A stretch of DNA of 64,000 nt from Pedobacter hartonius (GTDB lineage: Bacteria > Bacteroidota > Bacteroidia > Sphingobacteriales > Sphingobacteriaceae), in assembly GCF_900107535.1 (NCBI RefSeq), contig NZ_FNRA01000001.1, forward strand, positions 186,001 through 250,000. Reading direction: 5' to 3'. The notes below the pieces were generated by a model, which saw only the letters and a list, made by a program, of their open reading frames with translations, ran no database searches and was not told the origin of the DNA. Of this stretch, positions 1-9,360 are shown one piece after another. A program made the position numbers and the translations under genes. Within the stretch, counting starts at the first letter, position 1. Each line of letters begins with the position of its first letter.

Positions 1-485
1 GCTTTCAGAAAGCGTGTAAAATCTCCCTGTGAGAGGATCACTGAACGCAGGAACTGGTTATAATCCAGTCCGCAAATCCGCACGATCTCCTCCCTTACCT
101 CATTCAGCGGATGTTCAATGATGATCTTCCCCGTTAAGGTTTCCGCAAGTTCCATCTTCTGCGTTTGCAGCTGCCCGTCAGCCTTGCCACGGCTTCGCCG
201 GATAGACCATTTTGCACGGTAAGATAGCTGGCCCACCTCAAATTCTACTTCGGCGTATGATTCGGCAGTATGCCTGGTCATGATCTCAAAAACATCCTTA
301 CTGTGACGGTGTACCCGTCCATAGAGTGCCACGGTAATGGCATCCAGCAAGGTCGTTTTTCCGGCACCGGTAGGACCGGTTATTGCAAAAATTCCGCTTT
401 CCGTAAAGGGAGGCTGGTCAAAACGGATTTCATGCTGTCCCTTTAAGGAGTTGAGATTTAAAAATTTGATTCCCGTAATCTTCAT
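1..485 (-). CDS. sbcC: Nuclease SbcCD subunit C, N-terminal part (cut by window edge)
   Basis: This reading frame starts at 485 and leaves the window at base 1, so only about 161 N-terminal residues are visible. It is the SMC/Rad50-type ATPase partner of SbcD, which opens DNA hairpins and processes double-strand ends. The start reads MKITGIKFLNLNSLKG, followed by the Walker A motif GPTGAGKTTLLDA near residue 37 and by the Rad50-like sequence YNQFLRSVILSQGDF near residue 147. That second segment is the Q-loop that follows Walker A in this family. Its ATG overlaps the sbcD stop in an ATGA arrangement, so the two are translationally coupled. The coiled coil, zinc hook and Walker B half lie outside the window. 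Confidence 0.93.
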   Translation of the reverse strand, partial: MKITGIKFLNLNSLKGQHEIRFDQPPFTESGIFAITGPTGAGKTTLLDAITVALYGRVHRHSKDVFEIMTRHTAESYAEVEFEVGQLSYRAKWSIRRSRGKADGQLQTQKMELAETLTGKIIIEHPLNEVREEIVRICGLDYNQFLRSVILSQGDFTRFLK

Positions 486-1708
486 GCCCTATCCTCCTTT
501 TGCGCCATATATTCCAGTACTTCATGGAAAGCCCGCAGAAGATCAGGCTGCTCCTCCCCGGGATATTCAGACTGGCATTTCTTTATAAATACAGTTTTAG
601 GATCAAGATCGGTCAGCGCCATAGCTTCAGCCGTTTGTTCATCCAGGTTCTGTGCTGCCCGTATTCTGATCTGCCTTGGAAAAAGGCGGTCTATAAATGG
701 TTTTCCCGCAATCAGCGAGTTTAGCTGCTCATCCAGGTCAAAAATGAAAGTTTCAGTTTCCACCTGTACTTCAACCCATGCCGGATATATAGTTCCAGGG
801 TCTTCCAGTAAAACCAGTTTAGTTTTTACCTTTTCGAAATCCCCTTTGATCCTGATCAGTTTGCGGCTGCAGGGTACTTCCAGCCCCCGGAGGCTGGTCA
901 TATTCCCCTCTTTAAATTCAAGCAGGATCACCTGTTTTTTATCTTCAGTTTCTGAAAAGCTCAATGGAATAGGTGAACCTGAATAACGGATATGGTTCAT
1001 TTGATTGATCAGCTGCGGACGATGGAGATGACCCAGTGCTACATAATCAAATGCAGATGGAAAATGGTCGCCCCCGATCTGCCCGAGGTTACCTACATGG
1101 ATCTCCTTTTCACTGTCAGACGTAACTGAGCCGGCCGCAAACAGGTGTCCGGTGGCAATCACCGGGATTTTGTTCAGCTTGTAATCAGTAATATGTGTTA
1201 AAAAACGGTGATAATGATCCGAGATGCCCTGTTTTAAACGTGCTTCACGTTCCTCGAGTGTCTCCCCGGCAATGGATAACCTGATGTCGCGGTCGCGCAG
1301 AAAAGGCACGGCGCATACTACCAGCTCCAGCTGTCCTTCAGGTCCGTTGATCTCGATGATCTGATCGGTAAATTCTTCGGGGACACCACCTACAATATGT
1401 ACGTTGAAATACTTTAATAAGGATTGCGGGGCATTTAAGGTACTGATGGAATCATGGTTCCCTCCAATAATGACTACCTCTCTGCAGCAGGTATTTTTCA
1501 CCTGGCGCAGGAAATCATAATACTGCTCAAAAGCGGTATTCGAAGGGCTTCCCGTATCGAAGATATCTCCTGCAACAATTAAAACATCAATTTTTTCTGT
1601 CTGTAAAGTTGCTGTCAGCCAGTTCAGAAAAGCCTGATGTTCATCAGTACGCTCGCTTTGTTCAAGTCTTTTACCAAGGTGCCAGTCGGCCGTGTGAAGA
1701 ATTCTCAT
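482..1708 (-). CDS. sbcD: Nuclease SbcCD subunit D
   Basis: 408-residue Mre11-type calcineurin-like phosphoesterase, the nuclease subunit that cuts DNA hairpins and ends together with SbcC. The metal ligands are visible in order: D8 and H10 in LHTADWHLGK, D48 in AGDIFDTG, N84-H85-D86 in GGNHDS, and the later GHLFAAGS and ALGHLHRPQ histidine motifs. Length fits the family (about 380-420 residues), and the region after about residue 270 is the usual capping domain. The ATG at 1708 is the first in frame and opens directly with the conserved strand. It is the upstream gene of an sbcDC operon on the minus strand, overlapping sbcC by 4 bp. Confidence 0.96.
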   Translation of the reverse strand: MRILHTADWHLGKRLEQSERTDEHQAFLNWLTATLQTEKIDVLIVAGDIFDTGSPSNTAFEQYYDFLRQVKNTCCREVVIIGGNHDSISTLNAPQSLLKYFNVHIVGGVPEEFTDQIIEINGPEGQLELVVCAVPFLRDRDIRLSIAGETLEEREARLKQGISDHYHRFLTHITDYKLNKIPVIATGHLFAAGSVTSDSEKEIHVGNLGQIGGDHFPSAFDYVALGHLHRPQLINQMNHIRYSGSPIPLSFSETEDKKQVILLEFKEGNMTSLRGLEVPCSRKLIRIKGDFEKVKTKLVLLEDPGTIYPAWVEVQVETETFIFDLDEQLNSLIAGKPFIDRLFPRQIRIRAAQNLDEQTAEAMALTDLDPKTVFIKKCQSEYPGEEQPDLLRAFHEVLEYMAQKEDRA

Positions 1709-1767
1709 TGTCGACTGCTAAATTAAGCAATTGTGCAGACAAATATTAACCCTGCCTGATGAGAATG

Positions 1768-2187
1768 TTACTGAACCGGGGCGCTGCTTACCACACTATC
1801 CACAACAAATACACTTACACCTCTCCAGGGAAGTGTATGCAGATATTCTTTATAGTGAAGTTCGACGTTTGATCCGGCGCTCTTGTTGAGCTTATCGGCT
1901 ACTTTGTCATCCTGTACGGAAAACATGAATTCATTAGAGGCAATATTTCCGGGAGTTTGTGAACGGATACCGGTCTGGATCAGCCTGCCTTCATTGGTTT
2001 TGAAAACATAGCCCTTCTTTACGAAGTAATTCAGCTGACCTGCTTTTACGCCTTCACCAAACACAAAGTAGTATCGGTAATACATGAATCCGGCTAAAAC
2101 CAGGATCACCACAAGGCTGATGATCAGCCCGGTTTTACTTTTCGGCCGTGATGGCGAAGAATTGATTCCACTACTATGAGTTTCCAT
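1768..2187 (-). CDS. Conserved hypothetical single-pass membrane protein
   Basis: 139 residues. A polar, Ser/Pro-rich N-terminus (about 20 residues) is followed by one hydrophobic segment, roughly residues 21-40 (GLIISLVVILVLAGFMYYRY), and a soluble domain of about 95 residues that probably lies outside the membrane. No catalytic motif is visible. It sits alone between sbcD and a second small gene, with 59 bp to sbcD. I have the impression of similar small membrane proteins in Sphingobacteriaceae but cannot name a family. The function is unknown. Confidence 0.75.
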   Translation of the reverse strand: METHSSGINSSPSRPKSKTGLIISLVVILVLAGFMYYRYYFVFGEGVKAGQLNYFVKKGYVFKTNEGRLIQTGIRSQTPGNIASNEFMFSVQDDKVADKLNKSAGSNVELHYKEYLHTLPWRGVSVFVVDSVVSSAPVQ

Positions 2188-2268
2188 TTGAATTGTTTTA
2201 CATGGTTAATGTATAACAATTGTTCCAAAAATCCATGAACCCGGATTATTTGGCTGCGATTGTCCTGA

Positions 2269-2601
2269 TCAGGCCATTAATTCGCAGTGGTAACCGCGTT
2301 CTCCGAAGATACTGACGATTTTTGCTTCGCTGCTTTTTGTGCAGACCACCCTGAGTACCTTATCCACATCATCCAGGTCTATTGTCCAGTTTTTTGTGCC
2401 TACCAGTGTATCGAGTCCGGAAGCCACGCGTGACTGCTCAGTAATGCCTTCAACAGATGTCCTGAAAACCAGTACAGTTTTCGCTTCTATATGTTCCCTG
2501 TAATCCCAGGGGGTCAGCGCTTCTGCAGGTTGCGCAGCAGCTCTCACATAATTGATTACTCCCGACCAAAAGGTAGGGTTGAGTGCGGTTTGATTTTTCA
2601 T
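2269..2601 (-). CDS. Conserved hypothetical small cytoplasmic protein
   Basis: 110 residues with no signal peptide or membrane segment. The C-terminal half (about residues 60-110, with TIDLDDVDKVLRVV and a final strand-helix-strand pattern) has the alternating pattern of a small ferredoxin-like or HMA-like fold, but the CxxC metal motif of HMA domains is absent. One cysteine occurs at VVCTKSS and one near the end. It has its own spacer on both sides. The fold statement is inference from pattern only. Confidence 0.65.
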   Translation of the reverse strand: MKNQTALNPTFWSGVINYVRAAAQPAEALTPWDYREHIEAKTVLVFRTSVEGITEQSRVASGLDTLVGTKNWTIDLDDVDKVLRVVCTKSSEAKIVSIFGERGYHCELMA

Positions 2602-2716
2602 CAGAATATATTGACTTTTAACTGTGATGAAGCTGTCATCAGTTTAATCATTGCTTTTAAGAGTTGTAAGCTCATGACGGATTCATTTCTTTACTATTTT
2701 TTGCGGCTATAAATTT

Positions 2717-2755
2717 GCGCAGGCCGGTCAGTTCAAATTAACGCCCGGCCTGTGC
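2717..2755 (-). terminator. Hairpin after the RND efflux operon
   Basis: Inverted repeat with arms 2717-2727 and 2745-2755 (GC-rich, 10 of 11 bases paired) just downstream of the outer-membrane-factor gene, which stops at 2765. On the minus strand the stem is followed by AAATTTATA rather than a clean U run, so termination may be imperfect. Confidence 0.55.
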
Positions 2756-2764
2756 ATATCTATT

Positions 2765-4180
2765 TTATCTCCAACCGCCCCCTAAAGCGCGGTATAGTTC
2801 TACCGATGCATTCAGCTGATCAGTTTTAACAGTAGCCAGGTCGAGCTGACTTTGCAGGGCATTTCCCTGTGCAGTGATCACCTCAAGGTAATTGGCCAGT
2901 CCGCTGGTAAACAGCAGGTTTGCATTCTGCAATGAGTTCTGTACTACTCTTACCCTGTTTTCGGCAATAGTATACTGCTGCTGCAATTTCTCTATTTTAA
3001 TCAACTGGTCAGACACCTCACCTACAGCAGTTAACACCGATTGCCTGAATTGTAAAACACTTTTTTCGCGGTTCACCACTGCAATATCATACTGCGTTCT
3101 CAACTGCCTGCGCTGGAAGATCGGCTGTGCGATTCCACCACCAACAATACCGAATAAAGAACCCGGGATTTTAAACCAGTTATCGGCTTTAAAACTATTA
3201 AGACCACCGGATGCGGTAATCGATAAAGTAGGGTACAGACTTGCTTTGGTTACGCCCACATTTGCATTGGCCCTCAGCAGTTCAAGTTCTGCACTTTTGA
3301 CATCAGGTCTGAGGCTCACCATCACCGAAGGGATGCCTGTACCTGCCTGGTCCTGAATCTTCATGTCTTTCAGTAAACCGGCACGGGCAATCGCTTTAGG
3401 GAATGCACCGGTAAGGATGCTCAGGGCATTCTCTTCCAGGTTGATCCTTTGTTCCAGTTGCGGAACCAGTCCTGCGGCTACCAGCTGCTGTGCTTCGGCC
3501 TGCTGAATCGCAAGAGAAGTTACCTGACCGGCATCAAACTGCATTTTGATAATCCTCAGTGTGCTGTCATTCAGCGCAAGGTTTTTCTTAGCGATGTCCA
3601 GCTGGGTATCCAGCATGATCAGCCTGTAGAAACCCTGTGCCACATTTGATACCAGACGCGTCTGAATGGCTTTTCTTGCTTCTGCAGATTGCAGGTAAGC
3701 AGCACCGGCAGCTCTTTTCTGGTTAGCAATTTTGCGCCAGATATCTGCTTCCCAGCCTAATCCTGCAGAGACAGTGTAGTCTTCAACATGTTTGGCATTG
3801 GCAAACTGACCCAGCTGGATACCGTTCAGACTGTTGTCTGACGGGCGGTTCAGCTGTGAAGTAATGTTCAGGTTAAGCGTAGGCACATTGCCCAGTTTAG
3901 ACTGTCTGTATAAAAGATCTGCAGCTTCGATATTTTTCAAAGCGATCTGCATATCATAATTATTTTTCACAGCAGTGTCAATCAGGTCTCTGATCGCATC
4001 TTCCTTAAAGAATTCTTTATAGGGAAGGCTGGCGATACTCGCGGTATCTGTGGTTGCTACGCTGTTCCTGAATTGTTCAGGAGCAGCATTAGTAGGCGTG
4101 GGTATATCTTTAGAGACTTTACAGCCGCTTGCAACAAGCAGCACTAAAAGAGCAATATATATATTATTATACAGTTTCAT
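2765..4180 (-). CDS. RND efflux outer membrane factor, TolC/OprM-type lipoprotein
   Basis: 471 residues. The N-terminus has a lipoprotein signal ending in LVASGCK, so Cys20 is the predicted lipidated residue. The body shows the two repeated OEP segments typical of NodT/OprM family outer membrane factors, with long heptad-like helices (for example residues 380-430) that form the periplasmic tunnel. The C-terminus DQLNASVELYRALGGGW is the typical ending of this family. It is the last gene of the tripartite pump operon and its start overlaps the end of the inner-membrane pump gene by 14 bp. The substrate cannot be read from sequence. Confidence 0.94.
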   Translation of the reverse strand: MKLYNNIYIALLVLLVASGCKVSKDIPTPTNAAPEQFRNSVATTDTASIASLPYKEFFKEDAIRDLIDTAVKNNYDMQIALKNIEAADLLYRQSKLGNVPTLNLNITSQLNRPSDNSLNGIQLGQFANAKHVEDYTVSAGLGWEADIWRKIANQKRAAGAAYLQSAEARKAIQTRLVSNVAQGFYRLIMLDTQLDIAKKNLALNDSTLRIIKMQFDAGQVTSLAIQQAEAQQLVAAGLVPQLEQRINLEENALSILTGAFPKAIARAGLLKDMKIQDQAGTGIPSVMVSLRPDVKSAELELLRANANVGVTKASLYPTLSITASGGLNSFKADNWFKIPGSLFGIVGGGIAQPIFQRRQLRTQYDIAVVNREKSVLQFRQSVLTAVGEVSDQLIKIEKLQQQYTIAENRVRVVQNSLQNANLLFTSGLANYLEVITAQGNALQSQLDLATVKTDQLNASVELYRALGGGWR

Positions 4181-7100
4181 TTTCGTATTGTAAGATGGTT
4201 TCAGGTGTTAATTCCGGCTTTGGCGCACCGGTGATTTTCTCTTGTAAATACTGGAACATCACGAACAGCACGGGAACGATAAATAATCCCAGGATTACCC
4301 CGGTAAGCATACCCCCGGCAGCAGCGATACTGATCGAGTGGTTACCCAGTGCAGAAGGACCAACGGCTCTCATCATCGGCGTCATACCTACGATAAAGGC
4401 AAGAGAGGTCATGATGATCGGGCGAAGCCTCAATTGTGCGGCATGTACCGCAGCATCTACCAGGCTCAGCCCTGCTCTCCTTCGCTGAACAGCGAACTCC
4501 ACGATCAGAATGGCATTCTTGGCGAGCAAACCGATGAGCATGACGAGTGCAACCTGTACATAGATATTGTTTGATATTCCGGTTAAACCAATGGCGGCAA
4601 ACACACCGAATATACCAGTAGGAATAGAGAGGATTACGGCCATAGGAAGGATATAACTTTCATATTGTGCCGACAGCAGGAAGTACACAAATACCAGACA
4701 TAAACTAAAGATAATCACAGACTGTCCACCAGAGGTGATCTCTTCTTTTGTCAGCCCGGTAAACTCATGAGTGAAACCTATAGGCAGCTGTTCAGCAGCT
4801 ACTTCATTCACCGCATTGATCGCGTCTCCTGAACTGTATCCTGGTTTTGGGATCGCATTGATCTCAATTGCATTGAACAGGTTATAACGCGAGGCCGTTT
4901 CCGTACCGTAAACACGTTTCAGTTTAATCAGTGTATTTACCGGAACGTTTTCCCCGTTACGGTTTTTCACATATACTCCATCCATTGCAGTAGGGTCAGC
5001 ACGATCGGCAATATCAGCCTGCACCACCACCCTGTAGTACTTGCCAAACCTGTTAAAATCTGAGGCCTGGGCACTACCAAAATAACCCTGCATAGTTGCC
5101 ATCAGGTCTTTTGTAGACACCCCGAGCTGCTCAATTTTAGCTTCATCAAGTTCCATCTGTAACTGCGGATAATTAGCTTTAAATGAAGTAAAGGCAAAGG
5201 CAATCTCAGGACGTTTCATCAGTTCACCAATAAAATGATTGGCTATACCACTAAACTTGAGCAAATCACCTGACCCGCTCCTATCCTGTAAGAATAAGTC
5301 CAGACCATCCACGTTACTGAAACCCGGTACCGTAGGGAAAGTAAATACGAAGAAATTGGCGCCTTTAATTTCCGACAGCTTTCCTTGTACAATACTCACG
5401 ATCTTATTGATATCCTGCACCTCACCCCTTTCTTTAGTAGGTTTCAGCAGGATAAACATTGCACCCGCCGAAGGGCTGTTTGAAGATGTCAAAAGGTTAA
5501 ATCCGGATAAATAGTTGAAGACTTTTGTAAAAGGAAGCGGACTTAGTTTTCTTGAAACTTCATGCTCAATTTGTGTAGTCCTTTCCAGTGAAGCACCTGC
5601 AGGCAGCGATGTTGAGATCGCAATAAAGCCCTGATCTTCTGAAGGAATAAATCCTGTTGGTGTTCTTTTTACCATCCATGCTGTTGCCAGTACAACGACA
5701 AGCAGACCTGCCATAGCAACCCATTTGGTTTTGATCAGGAATTTCACACTACCAACATATCTGTGGGTCAGGTTTTGAAAACCACTGTTAAAGCCCAGGA
5801 AGAAACGTTGTTTAAAAGTTCTTTTTGTGACATTATCCTCATGACCGTGCCCATGGTCTGGTTCTTTCAGGAACAGCGCACATAAAGCAGGGCTCAGTGT
5901 TAAGGCATTGACTGCCGAGATCACAATAGCGATCGCCAGGGTAAATGCAAACTGCCTGTAGAACAGCCCCGTAGAGCCTTCAATAAAGCCGACCGGCAGG
6001 AACACCGCACTCATCACCAGGGTGATCGAAATAATCGCACCCGTAATCTCATGCATCGCTTCAGTTGTAGCCTCTTTTGGCCCGAGCTTATTGTGTTCCA
6101 TCTTGGCATGGACGGCCTCGACGACCACAATCGCATCATCCACAACGATACCAATAGCGAGTACCAGTGCAAACAGTGTTAACAGGTTGATCGAGAAACC
6201 AAACACTTTCATAAACAGGAACGTACCCACAATCGCTACCGGAACCGCAATGGCCGGGATCAGTGTAGAACGGAAATCCTGAAGGAAGATAAATACTACG
6301 ATAAATACCAGGATAAATGCCTCTACCAGTGTATGGATAACCTGGTCAATAGATTGATCGAGAGATACTTTTGTATTATATAAATTGAAATAAGTAACTC
6401 CCTTCGGAAGGTCATGTTTCGCTTTTTCCATGAACTTCGTAATGGCGATCTGAATGTCATTCGCATTGGAACCGCTCAACTGCTGGATGGCGATGTTCAC
6501 TGCCGGTTTACCACCAGCCTCCACGAAGCCGTGGCTACCATAGGTATAAGAACCCAGTTCCACTCTGGCTACATCCTTCAGCCTCAGAAATGAGCCGTCA
6601 GCATTAGAACGGATGATAATATTTCCGTATTCGTCCGGTTTAGTCAGCTTACCTTTATATTTAAGTACATACTCAAAAGGAGCACCGCTGCTTTCTCCGA
6701 ACATACCCGGTGCAGCTTCCAGATTTTTGTCTTTTATTGATGCGATAACATCATTTGGTGTCAGGCCATAAGTTGCCATTTGTGCAGGGTTCAGCCATAC
6801 ACGCATAGAATAATCCCTGCTTCCTCCAAAAATAACTGCAGCTCCGACACCCTGGATCCTTTTGATCTCAGGAATCAGGTTGATCTGCGCATAATTGGCC
6901 ATAAATGTCTGATCGTAATGTTTAGCATCATCAGACATCATGGTCAGTACCATGATCAAACTGTTTTGTTGTTTCGCAGTAGTTACCCCCGCCTGTATTA
7001 CCTCTGCAGGCAGCTGGCTGGTTGCCTGAGAAACACGGTTCTGCACGTTTACTGCTGCAAGGTCAGGATCTGTTCCCAGTTTAAAGTAAACGGTAATAAC

Positions 7101-7364
7101 CAGTGATCCGTCGTTACTGGCAGTAGACTGCATGTAACTCATATTCTCCACCCCATTGATCTGCTCTTCAAGGGAAGGAGCCACCGAACGCAATACTGTT
7201 TCGGCATTTGCACCGGGATAAAGTGCGGTAACCTGAACGGCCGGAGGCGCAATATCAGGGAATTGTTGTAAAGGTAACCTGGTCAGTCCCAGTATACCTA
7301 GTATCACCAACAGTATCGAAATTACTGTTGCCAGTACCGGCCTTTCTATAAATTTCTTTAACAT
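4167..7364 (-). CDS. RND efflux inner-membrane transporter, HAE1 (AcrB/MexB) family
   Basis: 1065 residues, the usual length for the hydrophobe/amphiphile efflux family. It shows the duplicated layout of TM1, a large periplasmic loop, TM2-6, then TM7, a second loop and TM8-12. The proton-relay aspartates are in LAIGIVVDDAIVVVE (TM4) and the matching TM10 lysine is in IGLLAKNAILIVEFAVQ. The N-terminus MLKKFIERPVLATVIS is the classical HAE1 start. It lies 10 bp after the membrane fusion protein gene and overlaps the outer membrane factor. Expected role: proton-driven export of drugs or other amphiphiles. The TetR gene next to it suggests ligand-induced expression. Confidence 0.96.
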   Translation of the reverse strand: MLKKFIERPVLATVISILLVILGILGLTRLPLQQFPDIAPPAVQVTALYPGANAETVLRSVAPSLEEQINGVENMSYMQSTASNDGSLVITVYFKLGTDPDLAAVNVQNRVSQATSQLPAEVIQAGVTTAKQQNSLIMVLTMMSDDAKHYDQTFMANYAQINLIPEIKRIQGVGAAVIFGGSRDYSMRVWLNPAQMATYGLTPNDVIASIKDKNLEAAPGMFGESSGAPFEYVLKYKGKLTKPDEYGNIIIRSNADGSFLRLKDVARVELGSYTYGSHGFVEAGGKPAVNIAIQQLSGSNANDIQIAITKFMEKAKHDLPKGVTYFNLYNTKVSLDQSIDQVIHTLVEAFILVFIVVFIFLQDFRSTLIPAIAVPVAIVGTFLFMKVFGFSINLLTLFALVLAIGIVVDDAIVVVEAVHAKMEHNKLGPKEATTEAMHEITGAIISITLVMSAVFLPVGFIEGSTGLFYRQFAFTLAIAIVISAVNALTLSPALCALFLKEPDHGHGHEDNVTKRTFKQRFFLGFNSGFQNLTHRYVGSVKFLIKTKWVAMAGLLVVVLATAWMVKRTPTGFIPSEDQGFIAISTSLPAGASLERTTQIEHEVSRKLSPLPFTKVFNYLSGFNLLTSSNSPSAGAMFILLKPTKERGEVQDINKIVSIVQGKLSEIKGANFFVFTFPTVPGFSNVDGLDLFLQDRSGSGDLLKFSGIANHFIGELMKRPEIAFAFTSFKANYPQLQMELDEAKIEQLGVSTKDLMATMQGYFGSAQASDFNRFGKYYRVVVQADIADRADPTAMDGVYVKNRNGENVPVNTLIKLKRVYGTETASRYNLFNAIEINAIPKPGYSSGDAINAVNEVAAEQLPIGFTHEFTGLTKEEITSGGQSVIIFSLCLVFVYFLLSAQYESYILPMAVILSIPTGIFGVFAAIGLTGISNNIYVQVALVMLIGLLAKNAILIVEFAVQRRRAGLSLVDAAVHAAQLRLRPIIMTSLAFIVGMTPMMRAVGPSALGNHSISIAAAGGMLTGVILGLFIVPVLFVMFQYLQEKITGAPKPELTPETILQYENETV

Positions 7365-7374
7365 GATTAATATA

Positions 7375-8514
7375 TTATCTTGATGCAGTTGTAGTAGGTT
7401 CTTCTTTCAATTTTTCAGGTTTGATGGTATCGCCGTCTTTCAGCTTGTCTATACCATCGTAAACGATCCTGTCGCCTGATTTTAATCCTTCTTTCACCAG
7501 GTAATTGGCACCGCTGGTACCTGAAACAGTAATTGGTGTTCTGGTTACTTTATTTTTTCCGTCAACAACAAAGACAAATATCTTGTCCTGCATTTCTACC
7601 GTTGAAGACTGAGGTATCGAGATCGCATTATCATACTTCAGGCTTAATCTCACCTTACCTGTATTACCTGAGCGTAAAAGGCCCTGTGAATTAGGGAATG
7701 TAGCCCTTAAGGAGATCGAACCTGTTTGTTTGTCAAACTGTCCGTCTACCATATCTACCTTACCTTCTTTTCCGTAAACGCTGTTATCTGCCAGCACAAG
7801 AGAAACTCCGGGTACATGTTTCAGGCGTTCAGTGATGGTGTTACCAGGATATTTGGTGTTGAAGGCAACAAAGTCATCCTCTCCGAGCGCAAAGTAAACA
7901 TGTACTTCATGGGCATCAGAAAGAAGTGTCAGCGGCGTAGGATCTGTAGGAGATACGATGCTTCCCTGTTTTTTAGGAAGACGGCCTACATAACCCGATA
8001 CAGGCGCTTTGATCAGCGTATATCCAAGGTTGATGTTTGCTGAAGCCACTCCGGCTTTGGCCTGTTCAACGTTAGCCACAGCAGACTGATAGCTGGAAGT
8101 AGCAGTTTTCAACTGGTAATCTGAAACTACCTTGTTCTTTACAAGGGGAGCCAGTTTATCCACTTCGATCTGTGCATTGGTCACCGCGGCCTGTGCAGCA
8201 TGCAGCTGGGCTTTGGCGTTATTCAGTGCTTCCCTGAACGGGCGCGCATCAATTTGAAAAAGTGGCTGTCCTTTTTGTACCGCAGCTCCTTCAGCTACCA
8301 GGATCTTGTCCAGTATTCCGGAGATCTGCGGACGGACTTCCAGGTCTATCGCTCCCTGAATGGAAGCAGGATAGTCAGTATAAGTGGTTGCGTCGTTACC
8401 TTGTAAGGAAACAACCTGCAGTGCCTGCGGTGCAGGTGGCGGAACCGCTGGCTGATTGCCGGAACAACCGGCGAATAATATAGCAAGAATAAAAATTGAG
8501 ATTGTAGTTTTCAT
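7375..8514 (-). CDS. RND efflux periplasmic adaptor (membrane fusion protein), lipoprotein
   Basis: I place the start at the ATG at 8514, giving 379 residues that open MKTTISIFILAILFAGCSG, a clear lipoprotein signal with the lipobox LFAGC. The frame is open for 69 codons further upstream (to 8721), but that part has no signal-like sequence and runs through the promoter and two operator-like palindromes. The order of domains is barrel-sandwich lipoyl half (VRPQISGILDKILVAEG), helical hairpin (about 40-residue arms), second lipoyl half (LIKAPVSGYVGRLP), beta-barrel and membrane-proximal domain. It links the AcrB-like pump to the outer membrane factor and is the first structural gene of the operon. 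Confidence 0.93.
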   Translation of the reverse strand: MKTTISIFILAILFAGCSGNQPAVPPPAPQALQVVSLQGNDATTYTDYPASIQGAIDLEVRPQISGILDKILVAEGAAVQKGQPLFQIDARPFREALNNAKAQLHAAQAAVTNAQIEVDKLAPLVKNKVVSDYQLKTATSSYQSAVANVEQAKAGVASANINLGYTLIKAPVSGYVGRLPKKQGSIVSPTDPTPLTLLSDAHEVHVYFALGEDDFVAFNTKYPGNTITERLKHVPGVSLVLADNSVYGKEGKVDMVDGQFDKQTGSISLRATFPNSQGLLRSGNTGKVRLSLKYDNAISIPQSSTVEMQDKIFVFVVDGKNKVTRTPITVSGTSGANYLVKEGLKSGDRIVYDGIDKLKDGDTIKPEKLKEEPTTTASR

Positions 8515-8531
8515 AACGTTAGTCAATGGTT

Positions 8532-8542
8532 TAACAGTGTTA
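8532..8542. promoter_or_regulatory. Operator-like palindrome 1 (TAAC-AGT-GTTA) upstream of the adaptor gene
   Basis: Perfect TAAC/GTTA arms with a 3-base spacer, 18 bp upstream of the adaptor start. On the minus strand a promoter-like TATTTTTA lies about 10 bp further upstream. One of four copies of the same palindrome around the tetR and adaptor promoters. Likely a TetR-family binding site (inference). Confidence 0.6.
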
Positions 8543-8613
8543 AGTGAATGCATAAAAATATTGGAGAATTTGTTGTGTGTGGGTGATTGATGTTTTAACA
8601 TATGTAATCTATT

Positions 8614-8624
8614 TAACACCGTTA
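8614..8624. promoter_or_regulatory. Operator-like palindrome 2 (TAAC-ACC-GTTA)
   Basis: Second copy of the TAAC-N3-GTTA palindrome in the spacer between the tetR and adaptor genes. Same arms, different spacer bases. Confidence 0.5.
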
Positions 8625-8700
8625 GATGTTGTGATAAAAAAAACCTTACTTTTTGTGCTGTCATTCTTCTGGAGTTAAACGTTACAACGTATAAATAATC

Positions 8701-8711
8701 TAACAGCGTTA
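8701..8711. promoter_or_regulatory. Operator-like palindrome 3 (TAAC-AGC-GTTA)
   Basis: Third copy, 20 bp after the tetR stop. It sits in a 22-bp block (8692-8713) that is repeated with one mismatch at 9352-9373 upstream of tetR, so the two are real copies rather than chance palindromes. Confidence 0.6.
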
Positions 8712-8730
8712 AGTATTCCATAAAAAAAAT

Positions 8731-9333
8731 TTAGTCGTTAATTGCTTTTATAATTCCCTGAATCGCATCTCTTAGAATATGCTGGTTCATTTCGTCAGTA
8801 GTACTTCCCCTTCTCACCAGATTGATAGAGATCAGTCCGTGTATAATAGACCAGAAGGTATAGTACTTTCTGCAAACTATTTCCTCAGTAGGTTCTGACT
8901 CGGTCATGATCGTCGAAATGAGATCATAAAACATCTTCTTTCCGGCTTCTGCTTCAGGTAAACTTTTTGTAAGGTCACAACAGATCATATCTACGCCAAA
9001 CATCAGCTGGTAAAGCTCCTTATGACTAAAAGCGAAATCCCAGTAAGCGATCCACATGGCCTCAAGTTGTTTCTCAGGAGTTTTATGTTTCGCCTGCACG
9101 GCTTTGAAATCTTTCAGCAATAGCACATTTCCCAAACGGGTCAGTTCAAGCAGGATGCCTTCCTTATTGGCAAAGTATTCATATATGATAGGCGCGGTAT
9201 ATTCGATCTTATCCGCAATTTTGCGCATACTTAAGGACTGCCATCCGTCTTCTTTTACAATTTCCAGAGCGGCATCAAGTATATTTGCCCTTGTTTCTTC
9301 CTTGATCCTTTGAATTCTTTCTTTACTACCCAT
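8731..9333 (-). CDS. TetR/AcrR family transcriptional regulator
   Basis: 200 residues from the ATG at 9333; an ATG at 9351 would add six residues. I prefer 9333 because AGGGGAA lies about 8 bases upstream of it, while no such site precedes 9351. The N-terminal TetR helix-turn-helix is clear: ILDAALEIVKEDGWQSLSMRK, then IADKIEYTAPIIYEYFANKEGI, which is the recognition helix with the usual Y-F-x-NKE ending. The rest is a helical ligand-binding domain with a conserved-looking WIAYWDFAFSHKELYQLMFG segment. It lies directly upstream of the efflux operon on the same strand and probably represses both itself and the pump. Confidence 0.94.
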   Translation of the reverse strand: MGSKERIQRIKEETRANILDAALEIVKEDGWQSLSMRKIADKIEYTAPIIYEYFANKEGILLELTRLGNVLLLKDFKAVQAKHKTPEKQLEAMWIAYWDFAFSHKELYQLMFGVDMICCDLTKSLPEAEAGKKMFYDLISTIMTESEPTEEIVCRKYYTFWSIIHGLISINLVRRGSTTDEMNQHILRDAIQGIIKAIND

Positions 9334-9360
9334 GGTAATCTTCCCCTGCATTAAATAATC

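Noticed and set aside
8515..8721. 69-residue N-terminal extension of the efflux adaptor
   Set aside because: The extension covers two operator-like palindromes and lacks a signal sequence, while the ATG at 8514 is followed by a perfect lipoprotein signal.
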